DNA of 64,000 bases. Source: Rhizobium sp. BK399 (GTDB lineage: Bacteria; Pseudomonadota; Alphaproteobacteria; Rhizobiales; Rhizobiaceae). The stretch lies in assembly GCF_014194695.1 (NCBI RefSeq), contig NZ_JACIAH010000015.1:62001-126000 (forward strand), written 5' to 3'. The notes under the pieces were generated by a model. It was not told where the DNA came from and made no database searches. It saw only the letters and a program-made list of their open reading frames with translations. Below are positions 1-8,447 of this stretch, piece by piece (the stretch's first letter is position 1; every line of letters starts with the position of its first letter). The position numbers were made by a program, and so were the translations under genes.

Positions 1-4
1 CCTG

Positions 5-781
5 ATGCTTGCAACACTTGCAGTGCTCATGAGTTTGTCAGGTCCGACGCCGGCCGCCGCACTGCCGGCAGGAGGCGAGGTCGACGTCAAGCTCGTGCTC
101 GCGGTCGACACGTCCCGGTCCATGGACCAGGAAGAGGTTCGCATCCAGCGTGAGGGCTACGTCGAGGCGCTGAAACACCGCGAGTTCATCGAGGCAGTGA
201 CCGGCGGGCTCAACGGCCGCATCGCGATCAGCTATTTCGAATGGGCGGGCTATGTGGTTCCGGATTCGGTCATCGACTGGCAACTGATTGCCACGGAACA
301 GGACGCCATCGACTTTGCTGCAAGGCTAGAAGAGCGGCCGATCACGACGCAGCGCCGGACATCGATCTCGACAGCCATAGCGCAGGGCGCGGCCATGATC
401 GTTTCGAGCCCTTATAACGGTCGGAGGCAGGTGGTCGACGTCTCGGGTGATGGCACAAACAATTCCGGCAATCGCGTTGAGCCAACCCGCGACAAGGCCG
501 TCGAGGCCGGAATCGTCATCAACGGGCTTGCACTGATGCTGCGTCCCTCCGGCGCGCCAGGCGGCCTCGACAAATATTACGCGGACTGTGTGATCGGCGG
601 GCCAGGTTCCTTCGTCCTGCCGGTCTACAAGATCGAGGACTTCGCGACCGCAGTGCGACGAAAACTTGTCCTCGAGGTGAGTGGCTTTGTTCCTCTTCCC
701 TTCTCACACAGGATTGCCGACCAGGCGAAGACGGATTGCATGATCGGCGAGCGGCAATGGCAAGACATGTTCGATCGCTGA
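5..781 (+). CDS. DUF1194 family secreted von Willebrand factor A-like protein
   Basis: The 258-residue product begins with a signal peptide (hydrophobic residues 1-15, likely cut after the Ala run at 17-19). A von Willebrand factor A-like fold follows: a beta strand ending in a MIDAS-type DTSRS motif at residues 35-39, and later a GDGTNN segment that supplies the usual second loop. This pattern and the length match the alphaproteobacterial DUF1194 family, whose function is unknown; a periplasmic metal-dependent protein-binding role is inferred from the fold. The gene lies at the window edge, so a start further upstream cannot be excluded, but the signal peptide supports the ATG at base 5. It converges with the MocR gene, leaving 22 bp between the stops. 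Confidence 0.82.
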   Translation: MLATLAVLMSLSGPTPAAALPAGGEVDVKLVLAVDTSRSMDQEEVRIQREGYVEALKHREFIEAVTGGLNGRIAISYFEWAGYVVPDSVIDWQLIATEQDAIDFAARLEERPITTQRRTSISTAIAQGAAMIVSSPYNGRRQVVDVSGDGTNNSGNRVEPTRDKAVEAGIVINGLALMLRPSGAPGGLDKYYADCVIGGPGSFVLPVYKIEDFATAVRRKLVLEVSGFVPLPFSHRIADQAKTDCMIGERQWQDMFDR

Positions 782-803
782 ACGCCCAGATGACTGGATT
801 GCT

Positions 804-2204
804 TCACGGACAATGGTTCAACGCCTCGCGCAGAACCTCGTAGACCCTGTCGTCAAGAGACTGGGAGACATTGAAGCGCATGTATTGCGTCGCAGACTGG
901 GAGAGGCTGAAGGCGTTTCCCGGCGCCAGAACCACACTTCTGTCCAGCGCGGCGCGAGCGACCTTTGCAGCGTCGGCATTCCCCGGAAGTCGACACCAGA
1001 GAAACATTCCTGCCTGGGGTTCGACAAAGGGAAGGATGCCGAGCGGCTTCAGCCGTCTGCTGACGTCGAGCGTCGACTTCGAGAGGCGTGTGCGCAGGGC
1101 TTCGACGTGCTTGCGGTAGCTGCCGTCGCTCAGCACCTTGTAGACGAGCTCGGCAGAAAGCCGTCCGCCGCCGAACGAGGTTGCGATCTTGAGGTCGATG
1201 ACGCTCTCGATCCACTCCTTCCTTGCCGCGATGAATCCGCACCGAGCCGAGGCCGAAAGGGTCTTTGAGAAACTGCCGATATGGACCACCCGGTCAAGGC
1301 CGTCGAATGCGGCGAGCCGGGGCGCAACGGTGTGCTCGAAATCCGCGAAGATATCGTCCTCGATAATGGTCAGGTCGAACTGGTCGGCAAGCTTCAGGAC
1401 CCTGTGGGCGACAACAGGTGAAAGCGTGGCGCCGGTCGGATTATGAATCGCCGAGTTGGTGATGTAGAGGCGGGGGCGATGCTCAGCCAAGACCTGCGCG
1501 AAAAGATCGATGTCAGGCCCCGACGACGTATAGGGGACGCTGACCATGGTTGCACGATGGGCCCGCAACAGCGCCTGGAAGTTGAAATAGCATGGGTCGT
1601 CGACGAGCACGGTATCGCCGGGCTCGAGAAAGAACCGGCACAGAAGATCGATCGCCTGGGTTCCGGACTCCGTCAGCATGATCTGGTCGGGCGATGCTTC
1701 CATTCCGCGGTCCGCCATGCGCCTTGCAATGAGCTGTCGCAGCGGCTCCAGGCCAAGAGGGGAGCCATAGTCGGAAAGAGCCGTGTCGTCGCTGCGCGAC
1801 AGCGCGCGCAAACCCTTGCGGATCGCTTGATTGGGAAGCCAGGACGAGGGCAGCCAGCCGCAGCCTGGTTTCGGGTCGCTCTCTCTTGCCTCCAGTGATT
1901 GTCGCGATACCCAGAACGGGTCGACGGCGCGATCGAGTTTGGGACCGGCAGCCGACAGCGAGAATGGCGCGGCCTGTGGGGCAACAAAGAACCCGGACCC
2001 GGGCCTGGAGACAATGACGCCTTCCCCGACCAGGCGCTCATAGGCGTCGACAACTGTCGATGTGGAAACGCCAGATATTGCAGCCATCGCCCTGACCGAG
2101 GGCAGTCTTGCCCCGGCTGTCAGGCTTCGCCCGGCTATCCTATGGCGGATGGTTGCCATGACGGTCTCGACGCGGGTGAGGGTGTGTTGGCCGGCTTCTT
2201 CCAT
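804..2204 (-). CDS. MocR-type PLP-dependent transcriptional regulator (GntR family)
   Basis: This is a fusion of an N-terminal winged helix (about residues 10-75, with GARLPSVRAM and the recognition helix region STSTVVDAYERL) to a full aminotransferase class I domain. The PLP lysine is in the motif GSFSKTLSASARCGF, and NPTGATLSP matches the fold-I substrate loop. MocR proteins regulate metabolism in response to PLP or amino compounds and usually do not catalyse transamination. The gene diverges from an EamA exporter, the typical arrangement for a MocR regulator and its target. An upstream in-frame ATG at 2225 also exists, but it sits directly against the palindrome at 2227-2244 and has no ribosome binding site, so the ATG at 2204 is preferred. 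Confidence 0.87.
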   Translation of the reverse strand: MEEAGQHTLTRVETVMATIRHRIAGRSLTAGARLPSVRAMAAISGVSTSTVVDAYERLVGEGVIVSRPGSGFFVAPQAAPFSLSAAGPKLDRAVDPFWVSRQSLEARESDPKPGCGWLPSSWLPNQAIRKGLRALSRSDDTALSDYGSPLGLEPLRQLIARRMADRGMEASPDQIMLTESGTQAIDLLCRFFLEPGDTVLVDDPCYFNFQALLRAHRATMVSVPYTSSGPDIDLFAQVLAEHRPRLYITNSAIHNPTGATLSPVVAHRVLKLADQFDLTIIEDDIFADFEHTVAPRLAAFDGLDRVVHIGSFSKTLSASARCGFIAARKEWIESVIDLKIATSFGGGRLSAELVYKVLSDGSYRKHVEALRTRLSKSTLDVSRRLKPLGILPFVEPQAGMFLWCRLPGNADAAKVARAALDRSVVLAPGNAFSLSQSATQYMRFNVSQSLDDRVYEVLREALNHCP

Positions 2205-2226
2205 CTGTATGGCTGCCTCTAGCATA

Positions 2227-2244
2227 ACAGTTTTGTCAAACTGT
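2227..2244. promoter_or_regulatory. Probable MocR operator between mocR-like gene and EamA exporter
   Basis: The sequence ACAGTTT-TGTC-AAACTGT is a perfect 7-bp inverted repeat with a 4-bp spacer. It lies in the short divergent region between the regulator (minus) and the transporter (plus). A further ACTGT half-site follows at about 2250. Binding by the adjacent MocR protein is inferred from position and symmetry. Confidence 0.55.
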
Positions 2245-2311
2245 ATCAGACTGTCGCTGGTATTGTCAGCGGTTTGGCGCGATCAAGGCGGCTCTGAGAC
2301 GAGGTATTTCC

Positions 2312-3175
2312 ATGGAACGTTCAACATCCGGATGGCTCAGCGGCTTTATCGGTGTCGTGATCTTCAGCGGATCGCTGCCTGCCACGCGGCTGGCGGTGGC
2401 GCAATTCGATCCGATATTCCTGACCGCAACACGGGCAGCGATCGCCGGCGTCCTCGCACTTTTGCTGCTGATCTGCTTTTCCGAGAAACGTCCTGAAAGG
2501 CGTGACATCCCATCACTGCTGATTGTGGCGGCAGGGGTTGTCGTCGGCTTCCCGCTTCTGACCGCGCTTGCATTGCAGCACATCACATCAGCGCATTCGA
2601 TCGTGTTCGTCGGCCTGCTGCCACTTGCGACGGCCGCCTTTGGCGTCATCCGCGGCGGCGAGCGCCCCAAACCTCAATTCTGGCTGTTTGCGGTCACGGG
2701 AAGCGCGGTTGTCTGTACCTTCGCCATTCTGCAAGGACTGACCGCAGCACCGGTCGGCGACGGACTGATGCTTGCTGCGATCGCGCTTTGCGGCCTTGGC
2801 TACGCCGAAGGTGCAACACTGTCCCGGCGACTGGGAGGATGGCAGGTGATTTCCTGGGCGCTCGTCCTGTCATTGCCCGTCATGGCCGCTCTTTCGCTGT
2901 TGTCGATGCCGTCGAGCTTTTCCGGAATCCAGGCGCCAGCGATGGCTGGTCTCGCCTATGTGTCGCTGTTCAGCATGCTGATCGGCTTCATTTTCTGGTA
3001 CCGAGGCCTTGCTCTTGGCGGTATCGCCGGCGTCGGCCAGTTGCAATTGCTGCAGCCGTTTTTCGGCCTGATCCTGGCGGCTACATTGCTCAATGAAACC
3101 GTCACCTGGGCGATGTTTGCGGTGACGGCGGCCGTGGTCGCCTGCGTCGGCGCCGCCCGCAGGTTCGCGCGTTGA
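2312..3175 (+). CDS. EamA/DMT family small-molecule exporter
   Basis: The 287-residue protein is strongly hydrophobic with about ten membrane segments in two EamA repeats (roughly residues 5-135 and 145-280). Features typical of the drug/metabolite transporter superfamily are the N-terminal segment GVVIFSGSLPATRLAV and the second-repeat ending LLQPFFGLILAATLLNE. Such proteins export amino acids, nucleobases or other metabolites; the substrate cannot be read from sequence. It is divergently paired with a MocR regulator, so it is probably induced by an amine or amino acid that this regulator senses. The gene opens with an ATG shortly after GACGAGG, which may act as the ribosome binding site. 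Confidence 0.86.
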   Translation: MERSTSGWLSGFIGVVIFSGSLPATRLAVAQFDPIFLTATRAAIAGVLALLLLICFSEKRPERRDIPSLLIVAAGVVVGFPLLTALALQHITSAHSIVFVGLLPLATAAFGVIRGGERPKPQFWLFAVTGSAVVCTFAILQGLTAAPVGDGLMLAAIALCGLGYAEGATLSRRLGGWQVISWALVLSLPVMAALSLLSMPSSFSGIQAPAMAGLAYVSLFSMLIGFIFWYRGLALGGIAGVGQLQLLQPFFGLILAATLLNETVTWAMFAVTAAVVACVGAARRFAR

Positions 3176-3211
3176 CCGCTGGCCATTGCCAGCACTCAGG
3201 AAAAGACAGGC

Positions 3212-3448
3212 CTAGGCCGCGTCCCGTTCTACTGCGGCCGGGTCGTGTCCGACGAGAATCATTGCCTGCGAACAGGTCATGCCCCTTGATGCCATGAGCA
3301 GCAGGCTGAGTTCCACGGCCCGCGGAACGGGTACTTCGCCGCTCGCCCAGCGACGGCACGTGATGTAGTCAATCTGGAAAAGCTGCTGGACGGTCCCCGC
3401 TGTCAATCCGACTACAGCAAGCGCCGCCTTGTATTCAGAGGGTTTCAT
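3212..3448 (-). CDS. Small Cro/C1-like helix-turn-helix protein
   Basis: The 78-residue protein has an N-terminal helical region (residues 4-50) shaped like a lambda-repressor HTH: a first helix EYKAALAVVGLT, a second around VQQLFQI and a recognition helix ITCRRWASGE. RRWASGEVPVPR is the common signature of small alphaproteobacterial HTH proteins. It stands alone and faces the EamA exporter tail to tail. Its target is unknown. A tail of about 25 residues after the HTH has no recognised domain. Confidence 0.62.
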   Translation of the reverse strand: MKPSEYKAALAVVGLTAGTVQQLFQIDYITCRRWASGEVPVPRAVELSLLLMASRGMTCSQAMILVGHDPAAVERDAA

Positions 3449-3710
3449 TGTTGCGTCCCATGCGCGATTCGAGCGCGCTTTATTTCGTTGCTGACGAGAT
3501 TAGGTTCTTTTAATTTTAACGAACCCTCATATGCGACATATGGTGTCCTTCCTGCGACAATGCGGCTGCGTCGCCCTCCATAAAACGAAAGTTTCCAGCG
3601 CGGTGATGCGCAGGAAGAACGGAGACGCCCACATCAATTTAGCACAGGCTTGCTTAATAGGGTTGAAAGGTCTTGCTGCGACGATCAGATTGATTAAAAC
3701 TGGATGCAGC

Positions 3711-4079
3711 ATGATGACTTCGATACGAATGCGTTGGCTGCAATTGGGCCTGATTGTCCTGTCGTTTGCGGGCTGCACGAGCGTGGAACCTCTCGACACA
3801 TCTTTGACAACACAATCCACGCCGCAAATCAGGCAGGCCGACACCTCGATCATTGCCGAGAGAGTCGGGGAGTCGGCCGTCGGCGTCGAACCGCTTGCCT
3901 GGGCCAATCCGTCGACCGGGAGCACTGGCGTGATAGAGGAAATCACCGTTGCACCAGGGTTGGATGGAGAATGCAGAAATTTCGTGACAACGCAGCGCTC
4001 CCTGCAGGGCGAATCACGAATCAAGGGTGTCGCATGCCATTCTGCCAATGCGGGTTGGAAGGTCAGCCCGGCAAATTGA
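3711..4079 (+). CDS. Surface-antigen-type lipoprotein (RT0821/Lpp0805-like)
   Basis: The 122-residue product has a charged N-terminus, a hydrophobic stretch and the lipobox FAGC with the lipidated cysteine at residue 22. Its last 35 residues (GECRNFVTTQRSLQGES... to WKVSPAN) match the end of the 17-kDa surface antigen family, where the two cysteines in GECR and GVACH are conserved. The middle (residues 25-85) is low in hydrophobicity and probably extended. The frame is open 60 codons further upstream to 3531, but that extension would bury the signal peptide, so the start is placed at 3711 (3714 and 3729 are also possible). A strong terminator follows at 4141. Confidence 0.68.
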   Translation: MMTSIRMRWLQLGLIVLSFAGCTSVEPLDTSLTTQSTPQIRQADTSIIAERVGESAVGVEPLAWANPSTGSTGVIEEITVAPGLDGECRNFVTTQRSLQGESRIKGVACHSANAGWKVSPAN

Positions 4080-4140
4080 AAGCCAGTGCTCGCGTCGGCC
4101 TCATGGGTGGATGACGGCCAGAAGCGGCAGGTTTCCAACC

Positions 4141-4164
4141 GATCCCGGGGACACGGGATCTTTT
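4141..4164 (+). terminator. Rho-independent terminator after the lipoprotein gene
   Basis: GATCCCG (4141-4147) pairs perfectly with CGGGATC (4154-4160) around a six-base loop and is followed directly by TTTT. It lies 62 bp after the stop of the lipoprotein gene on the same strand. Confidence 0.72.
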
Positions 4165-4215
4165 GGCAATGACGATCCAATCAAAGCCAATTTGGGTAGA
4201 GACCCGATCATATAG

Positions 4216-4611
4216 TTTAATCAATCGCGGTCGGACGACATCGAGAAAATCTACCAAGGCCGCAATACCCTGACCTGAAAAGGGCTCCAAGCATGGCAAC
4301 GCCACGAAGAGCTTGCAAAGATCACAAAAGGTCTGGCCGAGTTTTACGAATGGTATGAAAGCGGAGATGCCCTCGAAACCCACAAGGACAGCGAATCAAA
4401 AGCCAATAGGGTTTACGCAACCGCCATTGCTGGCATCCTCGAATTGGCCCACAAGAACAGTAGCTCTCCACATCATGTCTTGTCTTTGGCCGGGCATCAG
4501 TATCTGGGTGGGTTGGGAAAGAACGACAATCGCCTCCGTGTGACCAGCGATGTACTCAGTCTAACTTCGGGCGTTGCGGCAAAAATCGAGGGTGTCGAGA
4601 ACTGGCCGTGA
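4216..4611 (+). pseudogene. Degraded open frame of unknown family
   Basis: A frame with normal-looking protein composition runs from 4279 to the stop at 4609-4611 (110 codons), for example ILELAHKNSSSPHHVLSLAG. It has no ATG that would give the whole frame, and a TGA at 4276-4278 separates it from a further 20 open codons of similar character (DDIEKIYQGRNTLT). This pattern suggests the remnant of a real gene with an in-frame stop or lost start. No family is recognised. The region up to the next gene (4612-4815) shows no other supported feature. Confidence 0.33.
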
Positions 4612-4815
4612 TTCCGGATCGGTGTGAGGTTTTGGGAGCCGATTCCGCCGGATTGTTAAGTCCATTCCGCTTGCGTTTGAGGCGCAGGCGGAGTTCTCCA
4701 ACAAAAACAACAACGCCGTTTGCGCCTCGGTCTGAGGCGCTATAGCCCCGCTTCCTTTCCGAGGAGGCTGACGGGCCTGCCCGCAGCCTCGCGGAGACCG
4801 TTGCCAGCACAAGCC

Positions 4816-5064
4816 TTACCTGGCGCAAACTGCGACGGTATCATCGTCAAGGCTGACGAAGGAAACGCCGCCGCTTTCGAAGGCAAGGCGCAGTTGCGCC
4901 TCCGTTGCCCGATGGACGTCATGTCGGTTGCCTTCGTAGTCACGCACGGTGCTCCTTGATACGCCAGATCGGTCAGCGAGTTCGCTCTGGGTCCAGTCGA
5001 GGAGCCCGCGCGCCGCGCGACAGAGTGCCGGCGTCAAAATCTTGGCATTGATAGCTTGACCCAT
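4816..5064 (-). CDS. XRE family helix-turn-helix regulator
   Basis: The 82-residue product is a single lambda-repressor-like HTH domain. The first helix is LCRAARGLLDWTQSELA, the turn and recognition helix are SGVSRSTVRDYE, and a short tail follows (GGVSFVSLDD), as in many small rhizobial XRE proteins. The frame extends 38 codons further upstream, but that part is not HTH-like; the start at 5064 follows an AGG-type site and puts the HTH near the N-terminus. The gene diverges from the pha antiporter operon across about 110 bp, so control of that operon is possible but unproven. Confidence 0.78.
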   Translation of the reverse strand: MGQAINAKILTPALCRAARGLLDWTQSELADRSGVSRSTVRDYEGNRHDVHRATEAQLRLAFESGGVSFVSLDDDTVAVCAR

Positions 5065-5352
5065 TGTGCAAACCTGCCCATATTGGTTATTATCTAACAT
5101 ATATAGCAGTTTCACTTGCTTTGCTAGACGCTGTAGCGGGTTGTCCGCGGTCGACCGGGCGGAAAAGAAAAGGATCATGGTGTTGGGATAACAGGCGGAC
5201 CATATCTACTCGTTATCCTGCTCGTCCTGCCCTTCGCAGGAAGTCTCCTGTCCGTATGTCTGCTGAACACCACATCCCGCCGCCTTCCGGCCGGCCTTGC
5301 GGGGCTGGCGACACTTGCCGCACTTCTTCTGACCGCCAGCCTCTATCCGGCC

Positions 5353-8109
5353 GTGTCGGATGGCGGGGTTGTCAGGTACAGCGCTGCCTGGTTGCCCCAG
5401 CTTGGTCTCGACTTCTCGCTGCGCATGGATGGTTTCGCATGGATATTTTCCATGCTCGTGACCGCAATCGGGCTGCTCGTCGTCGTCTACGCACGCTACT
5501 ACATGTCTGAGGCAGACCCGGTTCCGCGATTCTTCTCGTTCCTGCTCGCTTTCATGGGCGCAATGCTCGGCATCATCATCTCGGGAAACGTCATCCTGCT
5601 GTCGGTATTCTGGGAAATGACGAGCATCTTCTCGTTCCTCTTGATTAGCTACTGGCACAACAGTGCGGCCGCCCGCGACGGTGCCCGCATGGCGCTCACG
5701 GTGACGGGTATCGGTGGCTTCTGCCTGCTGATCGGCCTGCTTCTTCTTGGGCATATCGTTGGAAGCTACGACCTCGACAAAATCCTGGATTCGGGTGACC
5801 TCATCCGCGCCCATGCGCTCTACGTGCCAGCGCTCATCTTCGTTCTGCTCGGGGCGCTGACCAAGAGCGCGCAATTCCCCTTCCACTTCTGGCTACCGAA
5901 CGCCATGGCGGCGCCAACGCCGGTATCCGCGTTCCTGCACTCGGCCACCATGGTTAAGGCAGGGGTCTTTTTACTTGCGCGCTTCTGGCCGGCATTGTCG
6001 GGGACCTTTGAGTGGTTCTGGATCGTCGGTGCCGCCGGCATGATAACACTTCTGCTCGGGGCTTACTTCGCGATGTTCCAGCAGGACATGAAAGGACTGC
6101 TCGCCTATTCGACCATTAGCCATCTCGGGCTGATCACCACCTTGCTCAGCCTTTCGAGCCCGCTGGCCACGGTCGCTGCGATCTTCCACATGCTGAACCA
6201 CGCGACTTTCAAGGCCTCTCTCTTCATGGCAGCCGGCATCATCGACCACGAGACCGGCACGCGTGACATGCGAAGGCTGAGCGGTCTGTTTCGTTTCATG
6301 CCCTATACCGCGACCCTTGCCATCGTTGCGAGCGCGGCCATGGCCGGCGTTCCGCTGCTCAACGGATTTCTCTCCAAGGAAATGTTCTTTGCCGAGGCGG
6401 TCGAGACGCATGCGGACTCGATCCTCGATCGCATCCTGCCCTATGTCGCCACCGTCGCATCCGCATTCAGCGTCGCCTATTCGCTCCGCTTCATTCACAG
6501 CGTCTTCTTTGGTCCTCCTCCGGTCGACCTGCCGGTCAAGCATCCCCACGAGCCGCCGCGCTTCATGCGCTTTCCGATCGAACTGCTGGTCGTCCTTTGC
6601 CTGATTGTCGGCATCATTCCGGCGCTGTCGATCGGACCGTTTCTCAGGGCTGCGGTGATCGGCGTGCTTGGCAGCGATACTCCGGATTACAGCTTGGCCA
6701 TCTGGCATGGCGTCAACCTGCCACTGATCATGAGCCTGATTGCGCTTGTCGGCGGGACGGCGATCTTTCTGACGCTGAAGGACTATTTCGCGCGCTGCGA
6801 GGACGGCCCCCCCTTGCTGCGACGCCTCAAGGGCCAGCGCATTTTCGAGCGTGCCCTGGTCGAGGTCTCATGGCACTGGGCCCGCATTGCCGAGCAGCGT
6901 CTCGGGACGCGCAAGCTGCAGCCCCAGCTCCGTTGGGTCGTGATCATGGGCTTTGCCGCCGGTCTTGTGCCTCTTTATCTCAGGGGTTTCGAAAGCCGCC
7001 CCTTTCAGAATTCCGGCGTTGACCCGGTGTTTGCCATCCTCTGGACAATTGGCATCTGCCTGGCGATCGGTACGGCCTATCTTGCCAAATACCATCGGCT
7101 GGCGGCGTTGATCATGCTCGGCGGTGTCGGTCTGATCGTCTGCACGACGTTCGTGTGGCTTTCGGCGCCCGATCTTGCGATTACCCAGCTTCTTGTCGAG
7201 ATCGTCACCACCGTCCTCATTCTCCTTGGTCTGCGGTGGTTGCCGAAGCGCACGGAGGGAATTGGCGAGGCGATGACGCTGCGCGCCCGCTTCCGCCGCT
7301 TTCGGGATTTCGCTCTCGCCGTTGTCTGCGGGATCGCAATGTCGTTCATGGCCTATGCTGTCATGACCATGCCAGTCCCCGACGCGATCGCAAACTACTT
7401 CCTTGAAAACGCCTATTCCGAAGGAGGAGGTCGCAACGTCGTCAATGTCATTCTCGTCGATTTTCGCGGTTTCGACACGCTCGGCGAAATTGCCGTCCTC
7501 GGCGTCGCGGCGCTCACGGTCTATGCCTTGCTGCGCCGCTTCCGCCCCGCTGCCGACAGTATGGACATGCCGGAGCAGCAGCAAATCCAGAACCGGTTCG
7601 ACGAGGAGCGGCCGGAGCGGTCGGCCGGGGATACTGTCCGGGACTACCTCTTGATCCCCTCCGTCATCATGCAGTGGATGTTTCCTGTCATCATTACCCT
7701 TTCCGTCTACATCTTCATGCGTGGTCATGATCTTCCAGGTGGCGGCTTCTCGGCCGGCCTGACCCTCTCGATCGCCTTCCTGCTGCAGTATCTTGCGGGC
7801 GGAACGCGCTGGGCTGAGGACCGTATTCGCATCCTGCCATTGCGCTGGATGGGCGCAGGGCTTTTGACGGCTGTTCTGACCGGTGCGGGCGCCTGGGTTC
7901 TCGGCTATCCGTTCCTGACCTCGCATTCGCGGTATATCGACCTGCCGCTGATCGGCAAGATCCCCGCCGCCTCCGCGCTTTTGTTCGACCTCGGCGTCTT
8001 CAGCCTGGTCGTTGGCTCGACGGTGCTCATTCTCGTCGCACTCGCCCACCAGTCCATCCGCATCAACCGCCTGCGCGCCATCGACGCTGCCAAATCGGAG
8101 GCGAGGTAA
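5353..8109 (+). CDS. phaA: Na+(K+)/H+ antiporter Mrp/Pha subunit A fused to subunit B
   Basis: The product is the largest subunit of the multi-subunit Mrp/Pha cation-proton antiporter in the inner membrane. The first part is homologous to NuoL/ND5 and shows the antiporter-core signatures: FWEMTSIFSFLLI with the membrane Glu, and FLHSATMVKAGVFLL with the membrane Lys. The last 150-200 residues (from about TVRDYLLIPSVIMQ through DLPGGGFSAGL) form the MrpB-type domain, as is usual in rhizobia. From the GTG at 5353 it is 918 residues. The frame is open and clearly hydrophobic back to 5137 (GGPYLLVILLVLPFAGSLLS), so the N-terminal membrane helix is cut off by this start. No ATG, GTG or TTG exists in frame upstream; the ATG at 5177 is in another frame. 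It starts the phaACDEFG operon. Confidence 0.9.
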   Translation: MSDGGVVRYSAAWLPQLGLDFSLRMDGFAWIFSMLVTAIGLLVVVYARYYMSEADPVPRFFSFLLAFMGAMLGIIISGNVILLSVFWEMTSIFSFLLISYWHNSAAARDGARMALTVTGIGGFCLLIGLLLLGHIVGSYDLDKILDSGDLIRAHALYVPALIFVLLGALTKSAQFPFHFWLPNAMAAPTPVSAFLHSATMVKAGVFLLARFWPALSGTFEWFWIVGAAGMITLLLGAYFAMFQQDMKGLLAYSTISHLGLITTLLSLSSPLATVAAIFHMLNHATFKASLFMAAGIIDHETGTRDMRRLSGLFRFMPYTATLAIVASAAMAGVPLLNGFLSKEMFFAEAVETHADSILDRILPYVATVASAFSVAYSLRFIHSVFFGPPPVDLPVKHPHEPPRFMRFPIELLVVLCLIVGIIPALSIGPFLRAAVIGVLGSDTPDYSLAIWHGVNLPLIMSLIALVGGTAIFLTLKDYFARCEDGPPLLRRLKGQRIFERALVEVSWHWARIAEQRLGTRKLQPQLRWVVIMGFAAGLVPLYLRGFESRPFQNSGVDPVFAILWTIGICLAIGTAYLAKYHRLAALIMLGGVGLIVCTTFVWLSAPDLAITQLLVEIVTTVLILLGLRWLPKRTEGIGEAMTLRARFRRFRDFALAVVCGIAMSFMAYAVMTMPVPDAIANYFLENAYSEGGGRNVVNVILVDFRGFDTLGEIAVLGVAALTVYALLRRFRPAADSMDMPEQQQIQNRFDEERPERSAGDTVRDYLLIPSVIMQWMFPVIITLSVYIFMRGHDLPGGGFSAGLTLSIAFLLQYLAGGTRWAEDRIRILPLRWMGAGLLTAVLTGAGAWVLGYPFLTSHSRYIDLPLIGKIPAASALLFDLGVFSLVVGSTVLILVALAHQSIRINRLRAIDAAKSEAR

Positions 8110-8447
8110 TGGAACTTGTCCTGTCCATTGCGATCGGCGTGATGACCAGCTGCGGGATCTGGCTCATTCTGCGCCCTCGCACCTACCAGGTGATCGTCGG
8201 ACTGTCGCTGCTGTCCTATGCCGTGAACCTGTTCATCTTCGGAGTGGGCGGTGTGAAGGCCAATGTCCCGCCCATCCTCGGGGATGACGTTGCGGCAGCC
8301 GCCCTTGCCGACCCGGTACCGCAGGCGCTCGTCCTCACGGCCATTGTCATTGGCTTTGCAACGACCGCGCTGTTTCTCGTCGTGCTGCTTGCCTCGCGGG
8401 GTCTGAGCGGAAATGATCATGTCGACGGGAGGAACGAGCCGCGATGA
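8109..8447 (+). CDS. phaC: Mrp/Pha antiporter subunit C
   Basis: The 112-residue protein has three predicted membrane helices and is homologous to NuoK/MnhC. The helices are at about residues 3-20, 27-48 and 73-97; DPVPQALVLTAIVIGFATTA is the conserved family stretch before the third helix. Its ATG lies in TAATG, overlapping the stop of the A/B subunit, which indicates translational coupling. It is part of the membrane arm of the Pha complex, which supports growth under alkaline and salt stress in rhizobia. Confidence 0.93.
   Translation: MELVLSIAIGVMTSCGIWLILRPRTYQVIVGLSLLSYAVNLFIFGVGGVKANVPPILGDDVAAAALADPVPQALVLTAIVIGFATTALFLVVLLASRGLSGNDHVDGRNEPR

Noticed and set aside
4623..4815. Possible small gene on the minus strand
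   Set aside because: The frame is Arg/Ser-rich with no start context or domain; more likely noncoding.
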